Positions 34,590 to 44,495 of a stretch of 64,000 nucleotides of DNA are shown here, in pieces. Source of the DNA: Actinostola sp. cb2023 (taxonomy: Eukaryota > Cnidaria > Anthozoa > Actiniaria > Actinostolidae). The notes below the pieces were generated by a model. The model saw only the letters and a program-made list of their open reading frames with translations. It did not search any database and was not told the DNA's origin. Location: contig JAUJYZ010001494.1 in assembly GCA_033675265.1 (NCBI GenBank), positions 586,001 through 650,000 on the forward strand. The letters are read 5' to 3'. Each line of letters begins with the position of its first letter. Position 1 is the first letter of the stretch. The position numbers were made by a program, and so were the translations under genes.

Positions 34590-36661
34590 TCATAATCCTC
34601 CAGTTTGTTCTTGATATACTTCAATTACATCATCGTCTTCCATTTCGAGCTAAAACAATAAGGACGACAATAAAACACCTGCTGCTGCAGTTTTAAAATA
34701 ACAAGGACAACATAGCAGGCACCTAAAACAACAGGCCCCGGTTGCATGAAAGGCGAATAGTGCTATCTACCGGATAAGTCTTATCCGATGGATAAAAGTG
34801 GTGCAGTTATCCAATAATTTTTATCAGTTGAATAGGACGGTGGATAGCACTGTCCACCTTTCGTGCATCCAGGGCCAGTATTGCAGCCAAAGGTCCTGTG
34901 TACATATAGTAAGGAGTGAGTGAGCCCTTTGTAGGATGGGTTTTAGGAAATGATAAAAATATAAAATACTGTTAAGAGTGTATCCACGAGTGGACCAGGC
35001 AGTCGTGACACATGACATCTCTCTGATCTCAATGAAACTAAACCAGAAGAAAGCCCTCACCTGAAAACTCATACTGCCAAAGTATGACATTTTTTGATTA
35101 TTTCAGGGGGGAGTTAGACCACCCCCCCTCGTTTCTGCAGGGGAAGGACTGAATTTCCATAGCAAAATAATACCTACTTCACACACCTCTCTTTCCCTCC
35201 ATTTACAATCAATTCAGTTCTTACTTCCCCTGAGGAATAAATGGTCCTTTAGCAGCTTACAGAGGAGACTACAGTCGCGTGACTATAATACCTGTCAATT
35301 GGGGTCTGTCAATCAATATACTGATTTGTGTGAAGTCAAAAACCCAAATATTTGACCTCAAATATCTCCAATGAGAAACCTTGTGCAAACCCCAAAACAC
35401 TTTTCTGTGTTAGATCTACCCTTCAACTAAGAATAACTGAAATAAAATGTTTGGGATATATTTTAGTCTTGGTACAATGTGTCACAGCAGGAGTCAACCC
35501 AAACAGTAAAATTGTTACCTACTTACAGCGAAAAGCTCGCAACTTACATCCCATAATCAATAAACTAACTCTTTTTCCATGCTTAATCTCGTTTATTAAC
35601 AACCACTTTCCTTGTACAATACTCAAATATGAGTTATTATTTGAAAGAACAGCAGTCGCTGTTGCAATATCAACTCTAAATTGCACAAACGATTAGATGC
35701 AACAATGAGTATTTTGTAATCATTCGATCCTATGTCATTTCAATACAAAAACATTATTGCTGAGTGAATAAGACTTACATATGTTGCTCACCGACGTACG
35801 TTCCTTGGTCTCTGCCGTCCAAATCAATAAGATCGCAATTTTTCTGGTTGAAATTCGAGAATGCCATTACATCTTCTGAACATTTTGTTGTCAACCGTCT
35901 AATGTTGAAGGCCGAGCTTCGTTTAAGTACTCATTTAGCTTTGTCTTGGTAGTACAAATACAATTCCTACATCTTTACTACAGTTTTGCGAAGATTTACG
36001 ACATTTCTTTCCTGACAAACTTGCGCTGCACTGGATTGCGTGACCAGTATTTGGTCAGCGGTATCTCACATATACAGGTAGCCCATGACACAAAAATAAA
36101 GGAAATGGCCGTTTTCGCATGGAAATGATATATAAAATCAAGGAATGTTTTTTGTTTTATTCCCATTTTGAATCATTGGTTATAGTTTGTTTTTCCCATT
36201 CATTCAAAAAACCATCAATGGGAAGAATTCGTTTTCCCAATGATTTGAACAACAACATCAACAAAAAAAAAATTATTTCCTACCTTTTTTTCCTTTTTTA
36301 CAATTATTATTTTCAATTTAATTAACTAAAATAAGGTAAATAATGGCACTCAGGGTAACTGATAAGCTATTCTAGCTGAGTAACAATATTTGATTTGAAC
36401 AAGACAAAAAAAATCGAACATGACAAAAAGTATGGATCGATTTTATATTTTTTTCCTGTGTTTATTTGTTAAATGAAAATGCATATCGGCTACCTAAAAG
36501 AATACATATTTACATTGACAATCAACTCTCGCCTTGAGGACACCTCACTAAAATGCGGACACTCAATCACGGAAAACAAACAGTCCTCGGACTAAGCCAA
36601 ACGTACTAAAATGTTAACTCTCGCTATTGCGGACACCACATGGTCCCAGGGTTGTCCCTAT

Positions 36662-36741
<80 letters not shown>

Positions 36742-36980
36742 ATACTCCCTTTGTCCAAGTGGCAGGGGTGATCGGTGATGGGCGGTCGGTTTTGAAAACG
36801 ACCCCTAAAAGGTATGCAGAAATCAAAAGAGCTCTTGAAGTCATGTTCATTTCGACCCCTAATAGGTACGACCATATATAGTTGTTACGTAACTGACTTT
36901 TGAGTCGTAACCCTAAAAGGTACACACAGGAAATATTTTCAACCTTAAAAGGACCGCCGATCACCCCGATCAAAGGGAGT

Positions 36981-37026
<46 letters not shown>

Positions 37027-40000
37027 TGGGGCATGAGTCAAGTGCATGAGTCAACTCTGTCATAGGGACAACCCTGGGTCCATGTGGTGTCCGCAATTGC
37101 TGGTTTGCGCGTTACGTCATGGCAGCTATGTTGGTGCCCGATAACAAAGCATTCCTCATTAACTCCTCTTGTTTGTACCACCAACATGGCTGCTGCGTCT
37201 TTCAGGTGATTGATTGCAAACCAGCAATAACGAGAGTTAATTTTAGTACGTTTCGCTTAGTCCGAGAACTGTTTGTTGTCCGTGATTGAGTGTCCGCATT
37301 TTAGCAAGGTGTCCTCAAGGCGAGAGTTGATTGTAAATGTAAATATGTATTATTTTAGGTAGCCGATATAATTTTCATTTAAAAAATAAACACAGGAAAA
37401 AATTTAAAAAATCAAAGTCGCTTTTCTATGGTCTGTACTCTTATCGACCATAGAAATGACGTCAGAAAATGATCAAAACTTTGCAGTGAAACCACAGGCA
37501 GCCCAATCATTCCTTTTGAGGCTACTAAATAATGAAATAAAATGATATTTGCGTCTTTTTTGATGGGTTCGCAGTGGTAGAGCGCGCGAGCGCATGTATA
37601 TGTCGAGCTCCCTGTGCTGAGTAGTAACGTCCTATGTTGGGATCCCTGTGTGCGTCCTGAGGAACGCGCCCGCAGCAATGTACACATTGCTGCGGGCCCT
37701 TCTCGCAGGGCGTACACAGGGATCCCAACATGTATTTCTATGCACAGGGAACCCAATATAATACGTATCGCGCGCGCGAGCTCTACCACAGGAAACCCAT
37801 CAAAAAAGACGCACGCATGCAAATATATGTTTTTAATAATTATAACTAGCCTCAGAAACGATCGCTACGCTCGTGGTTCCACCACAGGCAGCCCAACCAT
37901 TGTTTTTGAGGCAACTAATTATTAATAACAATATTTTTGTATGCGCGTGTCTTTTTATGGGTTTCCTGTGGTAGAGCGCGCGCGCAATACGTCTTATATT
38001 GGGCTTCCTGTGTTGAGTAAGGTTGGGATCCCCGTCATACAGGGATCCCTGTTGGTATCCCTGTGTACGTCCTGCAGGATGCGCCCGCAGCAATGTGTAT
38101 ACACATATACTGCGGGACGCGCGGGATGCACACAGGAAGCCCAACATTATACCTTACTCAACACAGGAAGCCCAATATAATACGTAATGCGCGCGCGCTC
38201 TCTACCACAGGGAATCCATCAAAAAAAGACGCAAATATCATTTTATTGAATTATTTAGTAGCCTCAAAAGCAATGGTTGGGCTGCCCCTATGGTTCCACT
38301 TGAGTTTTGATCATTTTCTGATGTGATTTCTATGGTCGATAAGAGTACAGAAATGCGACTTCGATCTGTTAAACAGACCATAGAAAAGCGACTTCCATCT
38401 GTTAAACAGACCATAGAAAAGCGACTTCGATTTGTTAAACAGACCATAGAAAAGCGACTTCGATTTGTTCTTTTTACAACAATATTTCCTCAGGAAAGCG
38501 GAAAAGGCTCCCAAAACGACAAATAGATTTGAAGGAAAATCTGATTCAAGAGCGCGCTGGTTCCGTGCGCGAGCGTAACGTCATTCCATGCGTCTGTCCT
38601 CTTATCGACAAATATTCCCTTTTTTCGCGTTCACAGATCCCGTTGTAAAACCGCTGTACTTATTGACATCAGACGTATTTGTACAGGGTTAGCCTCGAGT
38701 CAGTGTAGATTATTCACAAATATCAACAAGAACACGAAAAAATGTTGACATAAAACAATAGAATCATTTTTGAATTGCACGGACTGTTTTCTGAATCGAG
38801 GCTAAGCCTGTACAAATTCGTCTTTTGTCAAGGACAGCGGTCATCTCTAAACAACGCGAAACTGGAGTATTAGAGAGCTTCAGATTCGACTACGAGTACG
38901 ACTACGAGTACGACTACGATTTTTCGCCGTTACGATTAGTGCGCATGCGTAAAGCCGTGACATTGTCACGCCAGCTTGAAAATCTCGAGCTCGTCGTCAT
39001 CGTTTCGACTTCGACGAGATTTCTCGCAAAACTCGTTGTCTAGAGTACGAGTTTTGAGTGAGATATTTTGACTAAATATTTCGGTCTTTTAAATCTAGAA
39101 AATAACATCTCCTTTAATAATTGTTCTTCTTGTTGTGATAAGAAATAATTAAAGATCAGTGTTATTTTTGCTATTGCGGGACGCGCGGGATGCGCACAGG
39201 GAGCCCAACATTATACGGTACTCAACACAGGGAACCCAACATATCTACGTATATATTGCGCGCGTGCAATCTACCACAGGAAACCCATCAAAAAAAGTCG
39301 CAAATATCATTTTATTGAATTATTTAGTAGCCTTAAAAGGAATGGTTGGGCAGCCTGTGCCTCTGCAACATGTTGCGCGCAAATGACTAGCGCGCTAATA
39401 TGACGTAATTTGTTGCTCGCAATGTTGCAGAAGTAGGACTCGATTCTACTTCTGCAACATTGCGCGCAACATGTTGCAAACATGTTGCAGAGGTGGACAC
39501 ACGCTGCAACAATACGTGTTGCGTGCAATTGCGCGCAATGCTGCACCGTGTGTCCGGCCCTGTACTCGTAGTCGAATCTGAAGCTCTCTAATGTTCTACA
39601 CGACCCCACAAGCTTTAGCTTTAAAAATATTATCGTGTTTAAATAAAAGTTATTGTATTGTATTGTATTGTAAAGTCTCTTATCCAATCAGCGCGCGAGA
39701 AATTTGACAAATGTTGTAAAATCTAAAATCGATCATACTTTTTGTCATGTTCTCATGTTCCCAAATAGGGCTCTATAAGTAATACATTATTATATTATTA
39801 TTATTTCAAAACAAACTATAACCAATGATTCAAAATGGGAATAAAACAAAAACATTCCTTGATTTTATATATCATTTCCATGCGAAAACGGCCATTTCCT
39901 TTATTTTTGTGTCATGGGCTACCTGTATATGTGAGATACCGCTGACCAAATACTGGTCACGCAATCCAGTGCAGCGCAAGTTTGTCAGGAAAGAAATGTC

Positions 40001-43000
40001 GTAAATCTTCGCAAAACTGTAGTAAAGATGTAGGAATTGTATTTGTACTACCAAGACAAAGCTAAATGAGTACTTAAACGAAGCTCGGCCTTCAACATTA
40101 GACGGTTGACAACAAAATGTTCAGAAGATGTAATGGCATTCTCGAATTTCAACCAGAAACGTGTGAGGTCAACAATTGCGATCTTATTGATTTGGACGGC
40201 AGAGACCAAGGAACGTACGTCGGTGAGCAACATATGTAAGTCTTATTCACTCAGCAATAATGTTTTTGTATTGAAATGACATAGGATCGAATGATTACAA
40301 AATACTCATTGTTGCATCTAATCGTTTGTGCAATTTTAAATAGAGTTGATATTGCAACAGCGACTGCTGTTCTTTCAAATAATAACTCATATTTGAGTAT
40401 TGTACAAGGAAAGTGGTTGTTAATAAACGAGATTAAGCATGGAAAAAGAGTTAGTTTATTGATTATGGGATGTAAGTTGCGAGCTTTTCGCTGTAAGTAG
40501 GTAACAATTTTACTGTTTGGGTTGACTCCTGCTGTGACACATTGTACCAAGACTAAAATATATCCCAAACATTTTATTTCAGTTATTCTTAGTTGAAGGG
40601 TAGATCTAACACAGAAAAGTGTTTTGGGGTTTGCACAAGGTTTCTCATTGGAGATATTTGAGGTCAAATATTTGGGTTTTTGACTTCACACAAATCAGTT
40701 GTGTGACAGTATATTGATTGACAGATCCCAATTGACAGGTATTATAGTCACGCGACTGTAGTCTCCTCTGTAAGCTGCTAAAGGACCATTTATTCCTCAG
40801 GGGAAGTAAGAACTGAATTGATTGTAAATGGAGGGAAAGAGAGGTGTGTGAAGTAGGTATTATTTTGCTATGGAAATTCAGTCCTTCCCCTGCAGAAACG
40901 AGGGGGGGTGGTCTAACTCCCCCCTGAAATAATCAAAAAATGTCATACTTTGGCAGTATGAGTTTTCAGGTGAGCGCTTTCTTCTGGTTTAGTTTCATTG
41001 AGATCAGAGAGATGTCATGTGTCACGACTGCCTGGTCCACTCATGGATACACTCTTAAGGATACGGTTCACCTTGGCGGGTACGTCTCGGGAAAAAAAAA
41101 GCTTATTATTTGACCAATTCCCATCAACTTTACATCATTTTAAAGCTAATAGAATGAAGATCGCCATAATACATGTACCGTGATATTTTCTTTTAAATTA
41201 AAAATGGAGACGTCGCGGCTCATTGTTTTGAAAACGACCATTTCCATTTGACTGAATTAATGGACCTTGTGTTACATCCGACTCTATTGATCTTTATACC
41301 ATATTAATCACGACACTTTGACTTGTCAAACTGTGTCAAGCTTTTGTCATATTCGATGTCGATCAAAAGATATGACGTGTTGACTGAAGAAGAAACAACA
41401 TTTATGATTGATTAAACTTCAACACGTCATATCTTTTGATCGACATCGAATATGACAAAAGCCTGACACAGTTTGACAGGTCAAAGTGTCGTGATTAATA
41501 TGGTATAAAGATCAATAGAGTCGGATGTAACACAAGGTCCATTAATTTGGTCAAACGGAGACAGTCGTTTTCAAAACAATGAGCCGCGACGTCTCCATTT
41601 TTAATTTAAAAGAAAATATCACGGTATAATAATAGTATTGTATTGTGGCGATCTTCATTCTATTAGCTTTAAAATGATGTAAAGTTGATGGGAATTGGTC
41701 TAATAATAAGCAAATTATTATTTTTCCCTGAGACGTACCCGTCAAGGTGAACCGTATCCTTAAAGTGAATTTATTTCTTTAATGTTGTTACAACTGACTT
41801 ACTTGTTTTGGCGTTTGTTCATCATTTATCCTTTGTCCATCAAACAAAAATCTAAGAGAGGTTAACGGTACTCCCTATGTTCAAACAAAAGGTAGTTGAA
41901 CAGAAGAGACTTGTTAAGTGCATTGTTGAGTTAAGCCCAAGTTAAATCATGTTTATTGTTCCATATATGCTTACTTTTTTAAGGTGCATTCATTCAAAAA
42001 CATTAAGGAAAAGCACAATACTTTTACGTTATTGTATTTTAATAAAGCATCTATCTATCTATGCTACTGAACGACAACTTTCTCCAAATAAGGAAAACAA
42101 ATACTAGAACATAATTTCAAACCTAAACATCTCAAGCTGCTTTTACACAGTAAAATTCAAGACTAGTACAATTATGTATGTAATGTATGGAAACGTCACC
42201 CACTTTTAGTAAGTGTTCTTTAAACAAGATGACGTTCAAATGCTGTACAAATAACTGGTCATGTATAGTACAGATCCATGTAAGCACAAGGCTCCGGTTG
42301 CATGAAAGGTGAATAGTGCTATCCAACGGATACATTTTTTTGGATAACGGCATCATTTTCCATTGGATAGGACTTATCCGGTGGATAGCGCTATTCACCT
42401 TTCGTGCAACTGGGGCCAGGCCTAAATGACTCATTTGTTCCAGAGTGGGCTTTTATTATTCATGTATGGTATAAGGTTTGGTCTTTCCGCAACACCTCAT
42501 ACATCATTCTCATATATCAATCTCATATAGGCCTTGACACAAATATCCGGATATTTTTTGAGATATTTAGAAGCTCCTGGGATATTTAGAAAAAGACGAG
42601 ATGTTTAGAAAAAAATATGATATTTTTGGATATTTAGGACTTAATCTTGGGTCTAAAACCCCAAATGACTACTAAAAACGACCAAAACTGACTGAAAACT
42701 AGTGAAATCCAACCAAATCGACGCTACGGGATCCCTGGGATCCTGGGATCGAGGTTGGGGGCCGTCCCGCATATTTTCAGTGCTCTCAAGTACTTCCAGT
42801 CACCAATTTGCAGTCGTCCATGTTTTTTAGAGCCGTTTCGACCGAGTTACTAACTCAAGGCTGTTTATTTCCCTTATCATTATTTGATCTTTTACTACAA
42901 TGTAAGCCGGTGAAAATAATAATAATATGGATATATGGGGATATTTAGAGAGATTTTCGAGATATTTAGGATTTTTTTTGGGATATTTAGAGATTTTTTT

Positions 43001-44203
43001 GAGAATTTTCGGAGACATATTTAGGCCATTTTTCGAGATATTTGTGTCAAGGCCTAATCTCATACTAATAATATAATGTATCAATTTCATACTCATACAT
43101 TAATCTCATACAACACTGTACATGCCGCATTCTACTTTTTTTAAATCTGGACGATAAACATTTTATTTACTTGGCCTAAAAGTCATTGATGAAGATTAAT
43201 TTTTCCACAAATAGCCATGAATCAGTGTTAGTAGGCTAACTGGATCAGTTTGTTCCCTTCAATAAATAGAGGGTGGTAACAGGCACAAAGTTACAATGAT
43301 TGAAGTTACACTCCATTTGGATATTAAAATCAGTTAAAATTAAGATATCTATATTAAATTACATCTGATAAAGACAACTAATCTATTAGACCTATTATGC
43401 TGTCTGACCACTGATTCAATATACATCAACAAAGAAACACTGCCCAGTGGCATTTCTTTACTAGTTTATTATAGACCTACTTGTCTGTCGCAGTATGCTT
43501 GCTTGAGTTTCTTTAGTTGGGTGGTTTTCTTAATTTTAAAATGTACTTCTGTATTATCCTGCAAAACGAAGGGTAACAACGTGTTGCGATGAAGGTATTT
43601 GCACAGTACAAGCACGTTTAATTCACTGTCATGGCATCTAGACACGTGCAAGATCTCCCGCCAAATGTCAACTAAACATCAATGACTCAAGTATTTCTCA
43701 ATAAAATGGCAAAATAACTTGCAATCTTTCATTTAAAGACGCAACGGTTAGGTCTATGCCATAAAATAAACTAAAACTTTGAAACTTTGAAACGTTGGAA
43801 AGGAAACGGGTTGATGCAAAGGAACTATATCTGATCGTCAGATCGAAGAGGAATTTATACATCATGAATAAAATGAGCTCTAAAATAATGAATTAAATCT
43901 CTTTTATAAATGTAAGCCAGCCAATATAATGCTAGAAGGACAAGTGATCCACCGTTCTATGGACTCCAATCTGGAGGGAAAATACCGGCGTTTAGAAATG
44001 TTACTTTGGTGATCAGTAAAGAGCGACATTAAGCTACTAACCTGACCCATCACTTTCAAATTGATATGTTCTGATTCTGGTTTGACTTCCTAGGAGAAAT
44101 AAAGCGACGAAATTGTCGTCAAGAATTTGATCTATCATGCAGATGATACTTGAAGACGGTAGGAGAAGAATTCAAGAGATATTACCTTGTTTTCTTCAGA
44201 CAT
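34590..44203 (-). CDS. SUMO1: SUMO, small ubiquitin-like modifier precursor
   Basis: Ubiquitin-fold modifier conjugated to lysines by UBA2/SAE1 and UBC9. Five exons on the minus strand, all phase 0: 44203-44186 (MSEENK), 44089-44042, 43558-43481 ([20 protein letters not shown]), 41874-41803 ([16 protein letters not shown]) and 34649-34590 ([19 protein letters not shown], stop); 91 aa in all. The C-terminal di-glycine is followed by a single Leu, so a SENP protease need remove only one residue. The acidic [17 protein letters not shown] end is closer to SUMO1 than to SUMO2/3 of vertebrates. The N-terminus has no obvious psi-K-x-E chain-forming site. No exon exceeds 80 bp, so open-frame scanning misses most of it. 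Intron 4 is 7.15 kb, nearly all mobile DNA. Start and strand set by A at -3 and the family's first residues. Paralogue assignment is tentative. Confidence 0.95.
34733..34877. mobile_element. GGCCCCGGTTGCATGAAAGG MITE, copy 1
   Basis: Ends CAGGCCCCGGTTGCATGAAA and TTTCGTGCATCCAGGGCC. The arms contain GGATAAGTCTTATCC and GGTGGATAGCACTGTCCACC words. Further copies at 42290-42417 and, split, at 47998-49651. Lies in SUMO intron 4. Confidence 0.85.
36449..37405. mobile_element. Inverted-repeat element nested in foldback
   Basis: GATAATTTTCATTTAA... reversed and GTAGCCGATAT words mark the arms: left 36449-36659 contains ACAATCAACTCTCGCCTTGA and GCGGACACTCAATCACGG, and the right arm 37073-37405 mirrors them. 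The inner ends GGTCCCAGGGTTGTCCCTA / ATAGGGACAACCCTGGGTCC enclose the poly-G element 36661-37027. It lies in the centre of the giant foldback. Confidence 0.75.
36661..37027. mobile_element. MITE with 79-G and 45-C terminal runs
   Basis: Begins with 79 consecutive G (36662-36740) then TATACTCCCTTTG, and ends CAAAGGGAGTA followed by 45 C (36982-37026). Inner arms GTGATCGGTGATGGGCGGTC / GGACCGCCGATCACCCC pair imperfectly; CCCTAAAAGGTA repeats inside. This is the longest homopolymer pair in the window and produces spurious poly-Gly and poly-Pro frames. Confidence 0.85.
37489..38292. mobile_element. Two tandem CCACAGGCAGCCC foldbacks
   Basis: Copy 2 (37489-37870) and copy 3 (37882-38292), each starting CCACAGGCAGCCCAA and running through TGAGGC-ACTAA and a GGTAGAGCGCGCG boundary. 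Each contains a stack of inverted ACAGGGANCCCA words around a GCAGCAATGTnnACACAT palindrome. The pair is itself enclosed by an outer inverted repeat (37425-37488 mirrored at 38293-38350, TCTATGGTCGATAAGAGTAC). Confidence 0.82.
38350..38470. repeat. 33-bp tandem repeat
   Basis: Three to four copies of a 33-bp unit (AGACCATAGAAAAGCGACTT then CNATYTGTTAAAC), next to the outer arm of the CCACAGG elements. Confidence 0.85.
38872..39592. mobile_element. Inverted element AGAGAGCTTCAGATTCGACT
   Basis: TTAGAGAGCTTCAGATTCGA then CTACGAGTAC at the left is mirrored at 39564-39592. Inserted or adjoining inside are a half copy of the CCACAGG element (about 39172-39362) and a GTTGCAGCA/TGCTGCAAC palindromic element (about 39365-39560) with CTTCTGCAACATTGCGCG words. 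Confidence 0.7.
41059..41759. mobile_element. TTAA-flanked foldback MITE
   Basis: A 701-bp near-palindrome, ends GGATACGGTTCACCTTG and CAAGGTGAACCGTATCC, with TTAA on both sides (41055-41058 and 41760-41763). The arms pair almost to the centre near 41400. It shares its left TTAA with the right end of the giant foldback, so one element inserted at the boundary target of the other. Lies 40 bp from SUMO exon 4. Confidence 0.92.
42290..42417. mobile_element. GGCCCCGGTTGCATGAAAGG MITE, copy 2
   Basis: Ends GGCTCCGGTTGCATGAAAGG and CCTTTCGTGCAACTGGGGCC, arms AATAGTGCTATCC / GGATAGCGCTATT. In SUMO intron 3. Confidence 0.88.
42529..43056. mobile_element. MITE AGGCCTTGACACAAATATC
   Basis: TIRs AGGCCTTGACACAAATATC / GATATTTGTGTCAAGGCCT enclose about 530 bp in SUMO intron 3, with subterminal GATATTTAGA words repeated five to ten times near each end, in opposite orientations, a plausible array of transposase-binding sites. 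Confidence 0.85.
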
Positions 44204-44495
44204 TTTGACTTCTTTGGAACACAACTTGGCTAAATGAAATGGCGAAAAAGCCGCACTTTTTTTGTAGACTGCAATGCATGCTGGGATCAAATCACAAAGG
44301 AATTCTGGGTAAATTATTGAAAGATTTTCATTTTTCATTCTACAAAGAAATGTTTTCAAATAGTTTAAAAATAGTTTCTTGAAATCTAATCAAAGTAATA
44401 GTCTAGTAACTTCTTATATTTTATTGTTTGAAACTTTCAACAGAGATTCATACGAGCCCGCAATCAATAAGAGGGTTGAACAGCGGTGTTTCAAA
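44204..44495. promoter_or_regulatory. Shared SUMO/METTL6 promoter region
   Basis: The 292 bp between the SUMO start codon (minus) and the METTL6 start codon (plus). Head-to-head genes this close normally share one bidirectional promoter. No TATA box is obvious at a fixed distance; both 5' leaders must lie here unless upstream exons exist. Confidence 0.65.

Larger units (their letters stand above)
34972..41058. mobile_element. Giant TTAA-bounded foldback in SUMO intron 4
   Basis: Two arms of about 1.3-1.5 kb (34976 to about 36447, and about 39718 to 41054) are near-identical inverted copies. Homology stops exactly at TTAA on each side: GAGTGTATCC at the left, GGATACACTC at the right, with unrelated flanks beyond. 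That gives a 6.08-kb element with a TTAA target duplication (34972-34975, 41055-41058), as piggyBac or Kolobok transposases make. Each arm has a 110-140-codon frame (35352-35696 plus, 40251-40667 minus) with no recognisable domain, and no transposase is seen. The 3.3-kb centre has been filled by later insertions. Confidence 0.88.

Noticed and set aside
36614..37096. Poly-Pro and poly-Gly frames
   Set aside because: Products of the 79-G and 45-C runs at the ends of a MITE.
35352..40667. Possible genes in the arms of the giant foldback (114 and 138 codons)
   Set aside because: Same sequence in both inverted arms, no recognisable domain, low-complexity boundaries, and indels between arms. Kept as part of the element only.
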